Source of the DNA: Micavibrio sp. UBA6147
Lineage (GTDB): Bacteria > Pseudomonadota > Alphaproteobacteria > Micavibrionales > UBA1664
NCBI GenBank assembly: GCA_002423185.1
Contig: DIUX01000004.1
Location: 1-64,000 of the forward strand
Direction of reading: 5' to 3'
Length of the DNA stretch: 64,000 nucleotides
Under the pieces are notes generated by a model. It was not told where the DNA came from, ran no database searches, and saw only the letters and a program-made list of their open reading frames with translations. Below, piece after piece: positions 35,671 to 44,907 of the stretch; within the stretch, counting starts at the first letter, position 1, and every line of letters begins with the position of its first letter. Made by a program: the position numbers and the translations under genes.

Positions 35671-37542
35671 ATGAAACTGGAAAAGCTTATCTTGGAAAAT
35701 TTTCGTTCTTATAGGGATAGGACGGAGATTACGTTTTCTGATCTTACTGCCCTAATTGGAAAAAATGAGCATGGAAAGAGCAGTGTTTTGGAGGCGCTGG
35801 AGATATTCTTTAACAACAAAACGGTAAAAATTGATAGAAATGATGCCTGTAAGACAAATGCCGAGAATAGTATCGTAAAGATAACATGTGAGTTTTCTGA
35901 CTTTCCTTCCTCCTTGACCCTAGACACTACTTCTGAAACCTCTCTAGAAAGAGAGTGCTTGCTGACAGCCGATGGGAAACTAAAAATACTGAAAGAGTAT
36001 GATTGCTCTAAATCAACGATTTCACCAAAAATTTACGCTGTCGCCAATCATCCAATTGCTCCGGAAGTTAGCGACCTTCTCGCCCTAAAAATTAGCGACT
36101 TGAAGAAAAGAGCTAGTGATAACCAAATAGAGGTTGCTGATAATAGAAGCAATGCTGAGCTTCGTCAGGCGATACGGGAGCATTTTTCGCCTATGGAGAG
36201 GCAGGAAGGGCTGATTCTTCTCAATAACAAAGAAGACACGAAGGCTATTTGGGAGCAAATAGCTAGCTGGATGCCCGTTTATGCTTTGTTTCAATCGGAT
36301 CGTATGAGCAGTGAGGATGACAATGAAGTAACTGATCCAATGAAAATAGCTGTCGAGGCGGCTGTCCGTCAAGCGAGTCAATTGCTAGAAGATTTTAAGC
36401 AAGAGGTTAGAAGGCATGCTATAGACGTTGCAAACAGAACCATACAACACTTGAGGGAGTTTGATCCTTTAATTGCGGCTGAATTGAATCCAGATTTTAA
36501 ATCTGAGCCTAAATGGGAAAGTTTTAAGCTAACAATCACTGATGATAACGGAGTTCCTATAAATAAAAGAGGCAGTGGTACAAGAAGGCTTTTGCTTTTA
36601 AGCTTTTTTAAGGCTGAGGCTGCAAAAAGACGAGAGGAGGGGACCCGCAAGCATATAATTTTTGCCGTTGAGGAACCTGAGAATTCTCAGCACCCCAATT
36701 ATCAGAAGGCTCTAATAAACACGCTGATGTCTATCAGTGAGGAAGAAAATTCTCAAGTTATCCTTACTACACACGTGCCAGGATTGTCACATTCTATCCC
36801 CGTGAGGTCTATTCGGTACGTAGTAAAAGAGGATAATCTCTATCCGTCTGTTTACAGTTGTGAAAACGAAGAAGAGGCTACTGCCAATCTAGAAAGAGTA
36901 ATTGAAACTCTTGGCGTTATTCCAGACAGCAGAGTTAAGATATTGCTTTTTGTCGAGGGAACAAACGATGTCGCATTTTTTGAAAATCTCTCAGAGAAGA
37001 TACACGAGGAAGACCCCAATATCCTTTCGCTTAAAAATAATCCTGCTGTTGCGATAATTCCAGTTGGTGGAAGTACTTTAAAACAGTGGGCGGAGCAGCG
37101 CTATTTAAGGGGGATTAATAAAACAGAGTTTCATATTTACGATAGGGACGGCCAGAACAATCCTCCATACTTAGCAACCGTCGAAGGAATAAATGCACGA
37201 AATAATGGAGACAAAGCGTATCTCACCAATAAAAGAGAGCTTGAAAACTACGTGCATATAAATGCTATTTGCGCAACATTTGGAATTGCGCGTACACAGC
37301 CTATAGAGAATATGGAGAACGTTCCAGAATATGTCGCGCGAACTTTGCATGAAGCTTCGCTAAGCCCGCATACATGGGATCAACTGGAACAGGATAAGCT
37401 CGGAAAGAAAATCAGCCAAGCAAAGAAGAGAATAAATAAAGAAGCTATACAGCGAATGAATTTGGCTCTTTTGAGAGAATCAGATCCAGATGACGAAATT
37501 TTGGGTTGGTTGGAACAAATCTCTGGAATTTTGCGGCAATAG
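35671..37542 (+). CDS. OLD-family ATPase-TOPRIM nuclease
   Basis: 623 residues. ABC-type ATPase with Walker A ALIGKNEHGKSSVLEAL (29-38) and signature/Walker B region FAVEEPENSQHPNY (about 333), then a C-terminal TOPRIM domain: LLFVEGTNDVAFF (Glu429), HIYDRDGQ (Asp491, Asp493) and NKRELENYVH. This is the OLD (overcoming lysogenization defect) family, class 1 or GajA-like, that nicks or cuts phage DNA. No UvrD-like GajB follows; instead a 211-residue unknown gene starts 32 bases later. A strong AAGGAG precedes ATG 35,671. It lies outside attR, in a second element. Confidence 0.88.
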   Translation: MKLEKLILENFRSYRDRTEITFSDLTALIGKNEHGKSSVLEALEIFFNNKTVKIDRNDACKTNAENSIVKITCEFSDFPSSLTLDTTSETSLERECLLTADGKLKILKEYDCSKSTISPKIYAVANHPIAPEVSDLLALKISDLKKRASDNQIEVADNRSNAELRQAIREHFSPMERQEGLILLNNKEDTKAIWEQIASWMPVYALFQSDRMSSEDDNEVTDPMKIAVEAAVRQASQLLEDFKQEVRRHAIDVANRTIQHLREFDPLIAAELNPDFKSEPKWESFKLTITDDNGVPINKRGSGTRRLLLLSFFKAEAAKRREEGTRKHIIFAVEEPENSQHPNYQKALINTLMSISEEENSQVILTTHVPGLSHSIPVRSIRYVVKEDNLYPSVYSCENEEEATANLERVIETLGVIPDSRVKILLFVEGTNDVAFFENLSEKIHEEDPNILSLKNNPAVAIIPVGGSTLKQWAEQRYLRGINKTEFHIYDRDGQNNPPYLATVEGINARNNGDKAYLTNKRELENYVHINAICATFGIARTQPIENMENVPEYVARTLHEASLSPHTWDQLEQDKLGKKISQAKKRINKEAIQRMNLALLRESDPDDEILGWLEQISGILRQ

Positions 37543-37574
37543 CTTAGCTAACCTATGTCTGATTATTTTGAAAG

Positions 37575-38210
37575 ATGTTTATTATGATTGAAATGATTAT
37601 AAGTCGAACGGCTCAATTAGTGGTGGGGAGCGCTTACAAAGCTTGGAAAGGAAAGCAAGTTAGAGAGCTTCAAAAAATCTTACTTGAAGAAATTTCCGAG
37701 AAAAACACTCTGATACATGTTGAAGATGTAGATGATCAGATAACATTAATGGAAATGTTTTATGAGGCAAAAAGAACTGGAGCTGCAAACGAAAATTTAA
37801 GGCTCATGGCTCGCGCTCTTCGTGGGATGGCTGCTAAAGGACAGCCAGTTTATCCAAATAAATTCAGAAAATACGCTCGTATATTGGCTGAATTGAGATT
37901 TGAGGAAATTCTGGTGCTTGCCGCTTTTTACAAAATGAATAAACAGATGCTTGCTGAAGTTGAAGGGACTGTTAGCGCAGGCAAAGTTACCGTTCATTCT
38001 CTTTGGATGAGAGTTGAAGGCGAAGTTGTTCCAGGCTTTCTTAGCGCGGCAGATATGGCTTCTGCGGCGTATTCTTGTCAAAGACATGGTCTTTTGATTC
38101 CAGATATTACGATTGATAATATAGGCTTTCTAAAACCGACTCCTTTACTGGATGAACTTGTTGAGATAGCAGACATGCAAGATTTCCCTATTGATCCCGA
38201 ATCGTTGTAG
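37575..38210 (+). CDS. Hypothetical partner of the OLD-family nuclease
   Basis: 211 residues, not recognised. N-terminal helix with hydrophobic face (IISRTAQLVVGSAYKAWKGK), then helical ENLRLMARALRGMAAKGQPV and LAELRFEEILVLAAFYKMN, and a beta-containing C-terminal half. No membrane anchor is certain. It lies 32 bases downstream of the nuclease gene on the same strand, so the two may be a functional pair. Several Met codons (37,575, 37,584, 37,593) could start it. Confidence 0.65.
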   Translation: MFIMIEMIISRTAQLVVGSAYKAWKGKQVRELQKILLEEISEKNTLIHVEDVDDQITLMEMFYEAKRTGAANENLRLMARALRGMAAKGQPVYPNKFRKYARILAELRFEEILVLAAFYKMNKQMLAEVEGTVSAGKVTVHSLWMRVEGEVVPGFLSAADMASAAYSCQRHGLLIPDITIDNIGFLKPTPLLDELVEIADMQDFPIDPESL

Positions 38211-38296
38211 TGTGGATGTAAGTTTTTCTTTGCAGTGGAGGTTATACCGCTAATATCCTTATAAGCTTAAAAAAAACAATAGAAACAAAAATTTAA

Positions 38297-38467
38297 ATGC
38301 TCGTACTCATAGACGAAAGCGGCGATACAGGATTTAAAGACAGTTCATCACGCTATTTTGTGATGACTTTGGTTGTTTTCAAAGAATGTGACGCGCATGG
38401 GCGCTATCCTATGGCTGAGCATACCTCAAACGCTATTAAGCTTGCAAAAGAGGCGGTTACTCACCCT
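38297..38467 (+). pseudogene. Truncated DUF3800 gene at the element's end
   Basis: The first 57 codons are a good DUF3800 N-terminus (MLVLIDESGDTGFKDSSSRY, FVMTLVVFKEC, SNAIKLAKEAVTHP), an RNase-H-like family common in defence islands. Homology stops at about 38,467, where the frame runs into sequence antisense to pduL and ends at 38,614. A full DUF3800 protein has over 200 residues, so most has been lost. The break coincides with the last codons of the pduL part of the neighbouring gene (stop at 38,461-38,463). Confidence 0.82.
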
Positions 38468-40309
38468 GCCTTCCTCCCGTTCAGTTCCATGTTCTTGCGG
38501 GATATGATATCCGCTTGCCCCCATGGCTCATCGATAACAAGCTCGCCTTTCGTGTGGAAGGCGATGCCGGCGGCGTTGGCTTCGTCGGTATCGATATGCA
38601 TTTCTGTGACGTAACTGTCTTTGACGCGGATGAGTGTATTGGCAAAGGAAATACCACGCTCGCCGTCCAGCTTAACGTCAACATAATCACCGTTTTTCAG
38701 GTTCATTTTTTCGGCATCATCGGGGCTCATATGAATATGCCTTGCGGCGATGATCAGGCCGTTTGTTTCGATCTGTCCCGCAGGGCCCGCGCAGCTTGAT
38801 AAATGGTGTATGATCCAGCTTGCCCGACGGGCGGACAGGGGCTTCCACGCCAAGCGTGAATGTATCGGTCTTTGACACTTCAATCTGCGTGGCGTTGCGG
38901 GTTGGGCCCAGAATACGCACTGTTTCAAACGATTCTTTTGGCCCAATGACCGCGACGGTTTCCTCCGCTGCCCAGCCTTCGGGCTGGCTTAGATCGCGCA
39001 TTTTCTTCAATTTATAGCCTTTGCCGAACAGTGCTTCGACATGATCCTGAGATAGATGGATATGCCGGGCCGAGACGGCAACCGGGATACGCCATGTTTG
39101 TTTTGGCGTATGTGCTTTTTGCGCCAAAAGATAGTTCACTTCCTGAGCGATCATCAGTTGTTCGCAGGTTTGCGTGACGATGACTTTAATGCGGGATTCA
39201 AGCGCTTGTATTTGCGGCGCTTCAAAGCCTTTCAGTTTTACAGCCATATTTTTATCGTCATCCATGAACAACCCGAGAAACTCAAACTTGTCGCAGATCC
39301 GGCGGCGCATAGAGGCCGAATTTTCGCCGATACCGCCGGTAAAGATAATCGCATCCAGCCCGCCCATGGCGGCGGCATACGCGCCGACATATTTGCGCGC
39401 GCGATATGCATAAACATTGATGGCGAGCTGGGCATTCTCATGTCCAGCAGCGGCCATCGCTTCAACCTCGCGCATATCTTGCGTATCGCTAAAAGCTTTG
39501 AGGCCGCTGTTATTATATAGTTCGCGCTCTACGTCTTCCGCGCTCAAGCCAAGCTCGCGGGATAGATAGGTAAACATACCGGGATCGACATCGCCGGAAC
39601 GCGTGCCCATCACAAGCCCTTCAAGCGGAGTCATGCCCATGGATGTATCAATCGAGAACCCGCGATTGATGGCGCAGACACTGGCGCCATTCCCGAGATG
39701 GCAGCTGATAATCTGTAAGTCCGTGACAGGCTTTCCCAGTTCCCGTGCAGCGCGTAACCCGACATATTTATGCGATGTGCCGTGGAACCCGTAACGCCGC
39801 AGGCCTTTATCTCGCCATGTTTTGGGAACCGCATAGGTATAGGCGCGCTCCGGAATTGTATGGTGAAAGGCTGTATCAAAAACGGCGATTTGCGGCAGCT
39901 CCGGCCAGAGCTTTTGGGCGATGGTCACGGCCTTGAGATTGGCCGGATTATGCAACGGAGCCAACGGCGTGCAGCCTTCAATATGGTTTAATACTTCGTC
40001 ATTTATAAGTGTTGCCTCATGGAACCGCTCGCCGCCATGGGCGATGCGGTGGCCGATCGCATCGAAATGGGTAAAGCCGAATTCTGTGAGAATATCCGGC
40101 ACGCGGGCGATGGCGTCCGCAACCGTAGCGATGTTTTCAGGGCGGTTTTCTTCTTTGCCTTGCTCGCCGCCTACGCGATAATGAAACTGGCATTGGCCGT
40201 TTTTAAAGCCTTCGAATTCACCTTTGAAGACGCGGCTGTCTTCAACGCTCATATAAAAGACGCCGAATTTCAGGCTGGAGCTTCCCGCGTTAAAAACAAG
40301 TATTTTCAT
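38461..40309 (-). pseudogene. ackA-pduL: Acetate kinase - PduL phosphotransacylase fusion, frameshifted
   Basis: Residues 1-395 are acetate kinase (KILVFNAGSSSLKFGV, RIAHGGERF, YGFHGTSHKYV, FTGGIGENS), making acetate and ATP from acetyl phosphate. A PduL-type phosphotransacylase follows (PVAVSARHIHLSQDHVEALF), giving acetyl-CoA to acetyl phosphate. At about 38,783-38,787 the frame breaks: after KLDHTPFIKLRGP the expected continuation AGQIETNGLIIAARHIHMSP lies one base out of phase and runs on to a stop at 38,461. One extra base in a GGGCCC run explains it. It may be a real mutation or a sequencing error. Start overlaps the ATPase stop (ATGA). Confidence 0.9.
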
Positions 40310-43020
40310 GCTGTGATCTCTTTCCCTCGCCGAAAGGCCAGACGAATTTGTTTTTCAGTTTCAATGACGGCGAATAGCACCGCGCCAATACCAACGATAA
40401 TAACGCCGTCCCAAAAAGGAATGGAGGCCGTGGCAAAGACAGACTGCAACGGCGGCAGGTAGGTAATGGCAAACTGGGCAATCGTGATGGCTATAACGGT
40501 CATCCAGACTACTTTCGTGCCGCGCACCGCCTTCCATGTCAGGGATGTGCCGTAAATATTGCGTATAAAGAATAAATGGAAAATCTCCATCACCACCAAT
40601 GTATTCAGTGCCATAGTTCTGGCAAGCTCTACTGAATAACCAGCATCAATGGCGTAGTTGTAAATTCCGAAGACGCCGCAAAGGAACAGTACGGAGACCA
40701 GAACAATATGCCAGATCAACTCGCCAGTCAGTATTGGCTCATTCCGCGGACGGGGCGGGCGGCGCATGGTGTTTTCTTCTGTTGGTTCGAAGGCCAGAGC
40801 AATGCCGAGCGTCACGGCAGTAATCAGATTAATCCAAAGAATCTGTATGGGGGTGACCGGGAGGGTCATACCGAGCAGCAGCGCAACAATAATACACATG
40901 GCCTCCCCCGCATTTGTTGGCAAAGTCCAGCTAATCACTTTCTTGATGTTATCGTAAACGGTTCGTCCCTCTCGCACTGCGGCGGCGATAGAGGCAAAAT
41001 TATCATCGGCGAGAACAAGCTCCGCCGCTTCCTTGGCGGCTTCGCTGCCTTTCATTCCCATGGCAATTCCCGCATCGGCGCGTTTGAGGGCGGGGGCGTC
41101 ATTCACACCATCGCCTGTCATGGCAACCGTCATGCCGTGGGATTGCAGCGCCATGACAAGGCGTAATTTGTGTTCAGGGCTGGTGCGGGCAAAGATATCG
41201 CAATTTAGGACAGCTTCACGCAACTCGGCGTCATCCATGCCGTCAAGATCCGCGCCCGCTAAAACTTTATCCGAATTTTGCAAACCGATCTGTTGACCGA
41301 TGGCGCTAGCCGTTTTGGCATGATCGCCGGTGATCATTTTAACGCGAATGCCTGCTCCGTGACATTCAGCAACGGCTGCAATGGCCTCGGGGCGCGGTGG
41401 GTCGATCATTCCGACCATACCGAGCAAGGTCAGCGTGCCTTCCACATCTTTGTGTTCAAGGGCGGTATGATCTGGCTTGACGGCTCGTGAGGCAAAGGCC
41501 AGAACGCGCTGACCCTTTGCTGCAATGTCTTCTGCTTTGCTGTTCCAGTATGATGTATCAAGTGTCTGCACATCACCATTCAGACCGCGCTGGTTTTTGC
41601 ACATGGACAAAATGCGCTCCGGCGCGCCTTTGATAAGGACGAGAGCATGGCCTTCATGATCGTGATTAAGCGTGGCCATAAAGCGGTGCCGCGCATCAAA
41701 AGGAATAGCATCTGTGCGCGTCCAATCGGCCTGCTCCTTGCGGATATCCAGACCCATTTTTCCTGCAAAAGCAAGAAGGGCGCCCTCCATCGGGTCGCCT
41801 TCCACCGCCCATATTCCGTCTTTTTCCTTCAACGCTGCGTCATTGCACAAAGACGCTGCGCGGGCTAGATCGGCGAAAATGTCATGCTCTGCCGCAGAAA
41901 CAGTGGCGTCTTTTAGCTTCAGAGCCCCTTCAGGGGCGTAGCCATTTCCCTCCAATGAAAAAAGATCCTGAGGCGTGAGCACAGAGGCCACCATCATTTC
42001 ATTGCGGGTTAGCGTGCCGGTTTTATCGGTGCAGATCACCGATACAGAGCCCAGCGTTTCGATAGCCGGCAGGCGGCGGACAATGGCATTGCGCCGCGCC
42101 ATGGATTGCACGCCAATCGCCAGCGTGATGGTCAGAACCGCAGGCAAGCCTTCCGGAATAGCGGCGACGGACAGGCCCACCACGGCCATAAACATGTCTG
42201 TGAAATCGTAATGTTCGACGAAATAGCCAAAGACCAGCAGCAAAGCGGCAATGATCAGGATCAACACCGTCAGCCATCTGGCGAAGATGCCCATCTGCGT
42301 GACCAAAGGGGTGGTGAGCATCTCCACTTGGGATAGCAGGCCGCTGATCCGTCCGATCTCCGTGTTTCTACCCGTGGTGACGACAACGCCTTTGCCTTGC
42401 CCGCTTGTGACCAGCGTTCCTGAAAACGCCATACAGGTGCGATCACCGAGCGGGGCATCAGCATTCACAGGCTTGGTATGTTTTTCGACCGGGACTGATT
42501 CTCCGGTCAGTATGGCTTCTTGAATTTGCAGCCCATGCGCGCTGAAAAGCCTCAAGTCCGCGGGGACTTTATCGCCTGCCTCCAGCAAAACGATATCGCC
42601 GGTGACAAGCTCTTCACCATCGATGCTGACCCGTTCACTCCCTCGGATCACATTCGCGTGGGGCGCCAGCATATGGCGGATGGCGTCCATTGCTTTCTCC
42701 GCTTTACCTTCCTGAATAAAGCCGATAATCGCATTGGCAATCACGACCGCCAGAATAACGCCGGTATCAACCCAGTGATGAAGTAATGCCGTAATAACAG
42801 CGGAACCAATCAAAACATAAATCAGGATGTTGTGAAAATGCGACAGGAACCGCAAAAAAACACTGCGCTTTACGGCTGTGGGCAAACGGTTTGCCCCGTG
42901 AGTTTTAAGGCGAGCCTGCGCTTCGTCAGGGGCAAGACCATGATTGGATGTTTCCAAGCTTTCCAGTGCGGCTTCATAAGAAATATTATGCCACAGCGTA
43001 TTTTTATCCGTGTCTTGCAT
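40306..43020 (-). CDS. P2A-type cation-transporting ATPase
   Basis: 904-residue inner-membrane P-type ATPase resembling bacterial Ca2+/SERCA-like pumps. Phosphorylation motif ICTDKTGTLTRNEM, TGES loop (ILTGESVPVEKH), hinge MTGDGVNDAPALK, and the ion-site PEGLP in TM4 (SVAAIPEGLPAVLTI), the P2A hallmark. Ten membrane segments are expected. Ca2+ or Mn2+ is likely; the sequence alone does not settle it. Its stop overlaps the ackA start by four bases, so pump and kinase are one operon, a pairing I also associate with low-oxygen stress loci. Confidence 0.92.
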   Translation of the reverse strand: MQDTDKNTLWHNISYEAALESLETSNHGLAPDEAQARLKTHGANRLPTAVKRSVFLRFLSHFHNILIYVLIGSAVITALLHHWVDTGVILAVVIANAIIGFIQEGKAEKAMDAIRHMLAPHANVIRGSERVSIDGEELVTGDIVLLEAGDKVPADLRLFSAHGLQIQEAILTGESVPVEKHTKPVNADAPLGDRTCMAFSGTLVTSGQGKGVVVTTGRNTEIGRISGLLSQVEMLTTPLVTQMGIFARWLTVLILIIAALLLVFGYFVEHYDFTDMFMAVVGLSVAAIPEGLPAVLTITLAIGVQSMARRNAIVRRLPAIETLGSVSVICTDKTGTLTRNEMMVASVLTPQDLFSLEGNGYAPEGALKLKDATVSAAEHDIFADLARAASLCNDAALKEKDGIWAVEGDPMEGALLAFAGKMGLDIRKEQADWTRTDAIPFDARHRFMATLNHDHEGHALVLIKGAPERILSMCKNQRGLNGDVQTLDTSYWNSKAEDIAAKGQRVLAFASRAVKPDHTALEHKDVEGTLTLLGMVGMIDPPRPEAIAAVAECHGAGIRVKMITGDHAKTASAIGQQIGLQNSDKVLAGADLDGMDDAELREAVLNCDIFARTSPEHKLRLVMALQSHGMTVAMTGDGVNDAPALKRADAGIAMGMKGSEAAKEAAELVLADDNFASIAAAVREGRTVYDNIKKVISWTLPTNAGEAMCIIVALLLGMTLPVTPIQILWINLITAVTLGIALAFEPTEENTMRRPPRPRNEPILTGELIWHIVLVSVLFLCGVFGIYNYAIDAGYSVELARTMALNTLVVMEIFHLFFIRNIYGTSLTWKAVRGTKVVWMTVIAITIAQFAITYLPPLQSVFATASIPFWDGVIIVGIGAVLFAVIETEKQIRLAFRRGKEITA

Positions 43021-43181
43021 TTCTTCTGCTCTTTCCGTTTATCATCGACATCATAGCATCCTTTGATTTTCAGTAAATCTAGAACAAAATAAAACCCAAA
43101 AAGGCTTAGATTTTTTACGTTTAGTGAATGAAACAAGGGGCTTAACATGACGATAGCCATTCATGAAAGTTCGGGTGCTTA

Positions 43182-43212
43182 AAAAAAACCGTCCGGTATA
43201 AAACCGGACGGC
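43182..43212 (-). terminator. Terminator of CsbD gene
   Basis: CCGTCCGGT/ACCGGACGG stem with a short loop; read on the minus strand it is followed by a run of eight T. It ends the gene at 43,239-43,505. The rest of the gap 43,021-43,238 shows nothing. Confidence 0.85.
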
Positions 43213-43238
43213 CAGAGCATCAGGGGAAATGCTAGAAA

Positions 43239-43505
43239 CTAAGCGGCTTTGGTCGAGCTGGAACAGCCGCAATCTTTTTCTATTTGCTGCAATTTCTTTT
43301 GTGCGTCTTCTTTGGATACGCCGTGTTTTTCTTTCACTTTGGCAAAGAAATCTGCGCGCTTGGTGTCATACAGTTTGATGTCTGTGTCGCTCAGGCCGCT
43401 CCATGTTTCTTTGATTTTGGTGCGCATTTTATCTGAGTTTTCTTTTGTGTTCACTCTTGGGGTTTCTTTTGTATTTTGGTTTGTATTTTGGTTTTTATTG
43501 TCCAT
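43239..43505 (-). CDS. CsbD-family stress protein 1
   Basis: 88 residues. After a low-complexity Asn/Gln/Thr head (DNKNQNTNQNTKETP) comes the CsbD-like domain MRTKIKETWSGLSDTDIKLY then FFAKVKEKHGVSKEDAQKKL. The end is DCGCSSSTKAA, with two cysteines. CsbD proteins are small, hydrophilic, stress-induced and of unknown mechanism. ATG 43,505 has AAGGAGAT in front; the frame is open 25 codons upstream but without homology. Confidence 0.85.
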   Translation of the reverse strand: MDNKNQNTNQNTKETPRVNTKENSDKMRTKIKETWSGLSDTDIKLYDTKRADFFAKVKEKHGVSKEDAQKKLQQIEKDCGCSSSTKAA

Positions 43506-43659
43506 AGTGATCTCCTTGATCTCTTGTGGTTTTAGCCCAAACAACAGGCCTCCACCGTTGTCGCAGATGAGGCATAACAATTCGATATTGAAGAAGTGGG
43601 AGAGTATAAGGAAGTTATAAGGGTGTTTTCCTGTCCCATTTTACGTATAAAAAACGCAA

Positions 43660-43687
43660 CAAAAAAACCGCCCATAGGGCGGCTTTT
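43660..43687 (-). terminator. Bidirectional-looking terminator
   Basis: CCGCCC-ATA-GGGCGG hairpin with seven A before and five T after, so T runs exist on both strands. It lies 22 bases past the EF-hand gene stop (minus strand). Confidence 0.85.
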
Positions 43688-43708
43688 TCGAGGAAAATAT
43701 AGGCGAGC

Positions 43709-44191
43709 TTATCTGAGAACGCTCTTCCATTCTTCGAGGCTCAACATGCCATCACTATTGTCGTCATAGGCATTAAACGTTCCGATTTCAAATTCGGCGG
43801 TGCTGACTTTGCCATCGGTGTTTGTGTCCCATTTTGAATACAGACCTGTCTTTTCAACCAGAGTTTTGACTTCGTTGCTGTCAAGGCGGCCGTTTTTGTC
43901 TTGGTCCCAATAGGTGTAGTTATTGTAATTCACGTCCTTGTAGGGGCGGTAGAACTGGGACGTGGTGAGTGTCCATTCTTCATCCCCCATATATCCGTCG
44001 CCATCAAGGTCGGATCTCGTATAAAAATAGGTTGTGAATTCCTCCGGCTGGATATAGCCGTCGTTATTGCTGTCATATGAATATGAGCGGGTTTGTGTCT
44101 GGGTTTTGACGTCTTGAGCACTGACCTGCGCTATCGGAAGCGCGAGAAGGCCGAGAATAAGAGCAGTCATCGTTATCGTTTTGCGGGGCAT
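43709..44191 (-). CDS. Secreted EF-hand protein, five Ca2+ loops
   Basis: 160 residues. Signal peptide (MTALILGLLALPIAQVSA, cleavage before QDV) and then five EF-hand loops: DSNNDGYIQPEE, DLDGDGYMGDEE, DQDKNGRLDSNE, DTNTDGKVSTAE and DDNSDGMLSLEE. All keep acidic residues at positions 1 and 12. Probably a periplasmic calcium buffer or sensor. Interesting beside a Ca2+-type P-ATPase two genes away. Confidence 0.9.
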   Translation of the reverse strand: MPRKTITMTALILGLLALPIAQVSAQDVKTQTQTRSYSYDSNNDGYIQPEEFTTYFYTRSDLDGDGYMGDEEWTLTTSQFYRPYKDVNYNNYTYWDQDKNGRLDSNEVKTLVEKTGLYSKWDTNTDGKVSTAEFEIGTFNAYDDNSDGMLSLEEWKSVLR

Positions 44192-44239
44192 GGTATATGA
44201 TCCTTTTGTGTGTTTAAGTGCAGAATGCAGAATATGGGG

Positions 44240-44476
44240 CTATTTCGAGCCATTACGGGAAATTTTCGGTGGTGTGTTGTCGCGAATTTTTTCCCAGTCC
44301 GTGACTTGGTTTTCGGCCTCTTCACGGGCAATCCCGTAATTTTCTTGAATGACGCCTACCAGTTTTTCACGGTTGCCTTCAACCTGTGTCAGGGTGTCGT
44401 CGGTCAATTTTCCCCATTGCTTGCGGATGTCGCCCATGAGCTGTTTCCAATTGCCTTGAATGATGTCGTTGTTCAT
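44240..44476 (-). CDS. CsbD-family stress protein 2
   Basis: 78 residues, a standard CsbD protein: MNNDIIQGNWKQLMGDIRKQ, WGKLTDDTLTQVEGNREKLV then GVIQENYGIAREEAENQVTD. Soluble. Its leader shares TGCCTTTT..TGTGAATG (44,484-44,501, plus strand) with the entericidin-like gene's leader at 44,702-44,718. Confidence 0.9.
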   Translation of the reverse strand: MNNDIIQGNWKQLMGDIRKQWGKLTDDTLTQVEGNREKLVGVIQENYGIAREEAENQVTDWEKIRDNTPPKISRNGSK

Positions 44477-44547
44477 GATCTTTGCCTTTTCATGTGAATG
44501 TTATGGATTAGAGTGAGTGCTATGTGTCTAGTGCTACGTGTCTAATG

Positions 44548-44685
44548 CTATTCTGCGGCCTCTTCAACGGATTGACCGGCGCTTTGAATGTCACGTCCCG
44601 CGCCTTCCATGGTCTCACAAGCAGAGAGGCTGAGGCCGATGACGGTCAGGGTTATAAGTGTTAGGAATCGGATATTGGTAAGCAT
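44548..44685 (-). CDS. Entericidin-like small lipoprotein
   Basis: 45 residues, too short for usual gene calling. MLTNIRFLTLITLTVIGLSL is a signal peptide with lipobox LSAC (Cys23), followed by ETMEGAGRDIQSAGQSVEEA, the typical entericidin A/B ending. A perfect AAGGAGG lies nine bases before ATG 44,685. Entericidins are stress-induced, lipid-anchored envelope peptides. Surrounded by CsbD and DUF1328 genes, as in many stress clusters. Confidence 0.88.
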   Translation of the reverse strand: MLTNIRFLTLITLTVIGLSLSACETMEGAGRDIQSAGQSVEEAAE

Positions 44686-44730
44686 TGCTAAATCCTCCTT
44701 ATGCCTTTTGTGTGAATGAAAAAATGCCTT

Positions 44731-44907
44731 TTAGATGGGCGGAGCCCGGCCTTTTAAGGCATGTATGGTACCGGCAATAAGGAACAGCGCGATAAACACG
44801 ATAAACAATATGCGTGCAATATCGACCGCACCGGCGGCAATCCCGCTAAAGCCCAATACGCCGGCGACCAGTGCAATAACCAAGAATGTAACAGCCCATC
44901 TAAGCAT
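44731..44907 (-). CDS. DUF1328 small membrane protein (YtjA-like)
   Basis: 58 residues with two membrane helices: MLRWAVTFLVIALVAGVLGF, SGIAAGAVDIARILFIVF and IALFLIAGTIHALKGRAPPI. This is the DUF1328/YtjA family. The ATG (44,905-44,907) overlaps the end of the CBS-domain gene by eight bases, so the two are translationally linked. Confidence 0.9.
   Translation of the reverse strand: MLRWAVTFLVIALVAGVLGFSGIAAGAVDIARILFIVFIALFLIAGTIHALKGRAPPI

Noticed and set aside
35671..38210. Gabija system
   Set aside because: The OLD-type nuclease fits GajA loosely, but no UvrD-like GajB helicase follows; the partner is an unrelated 211-residue protein.
38461..38946. Independent 161-codon minus-strand gene
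   Set aside because: It is the second half of PduL in a shifted frame, continuous with the ackA-pduL fusion, not a separate gene.
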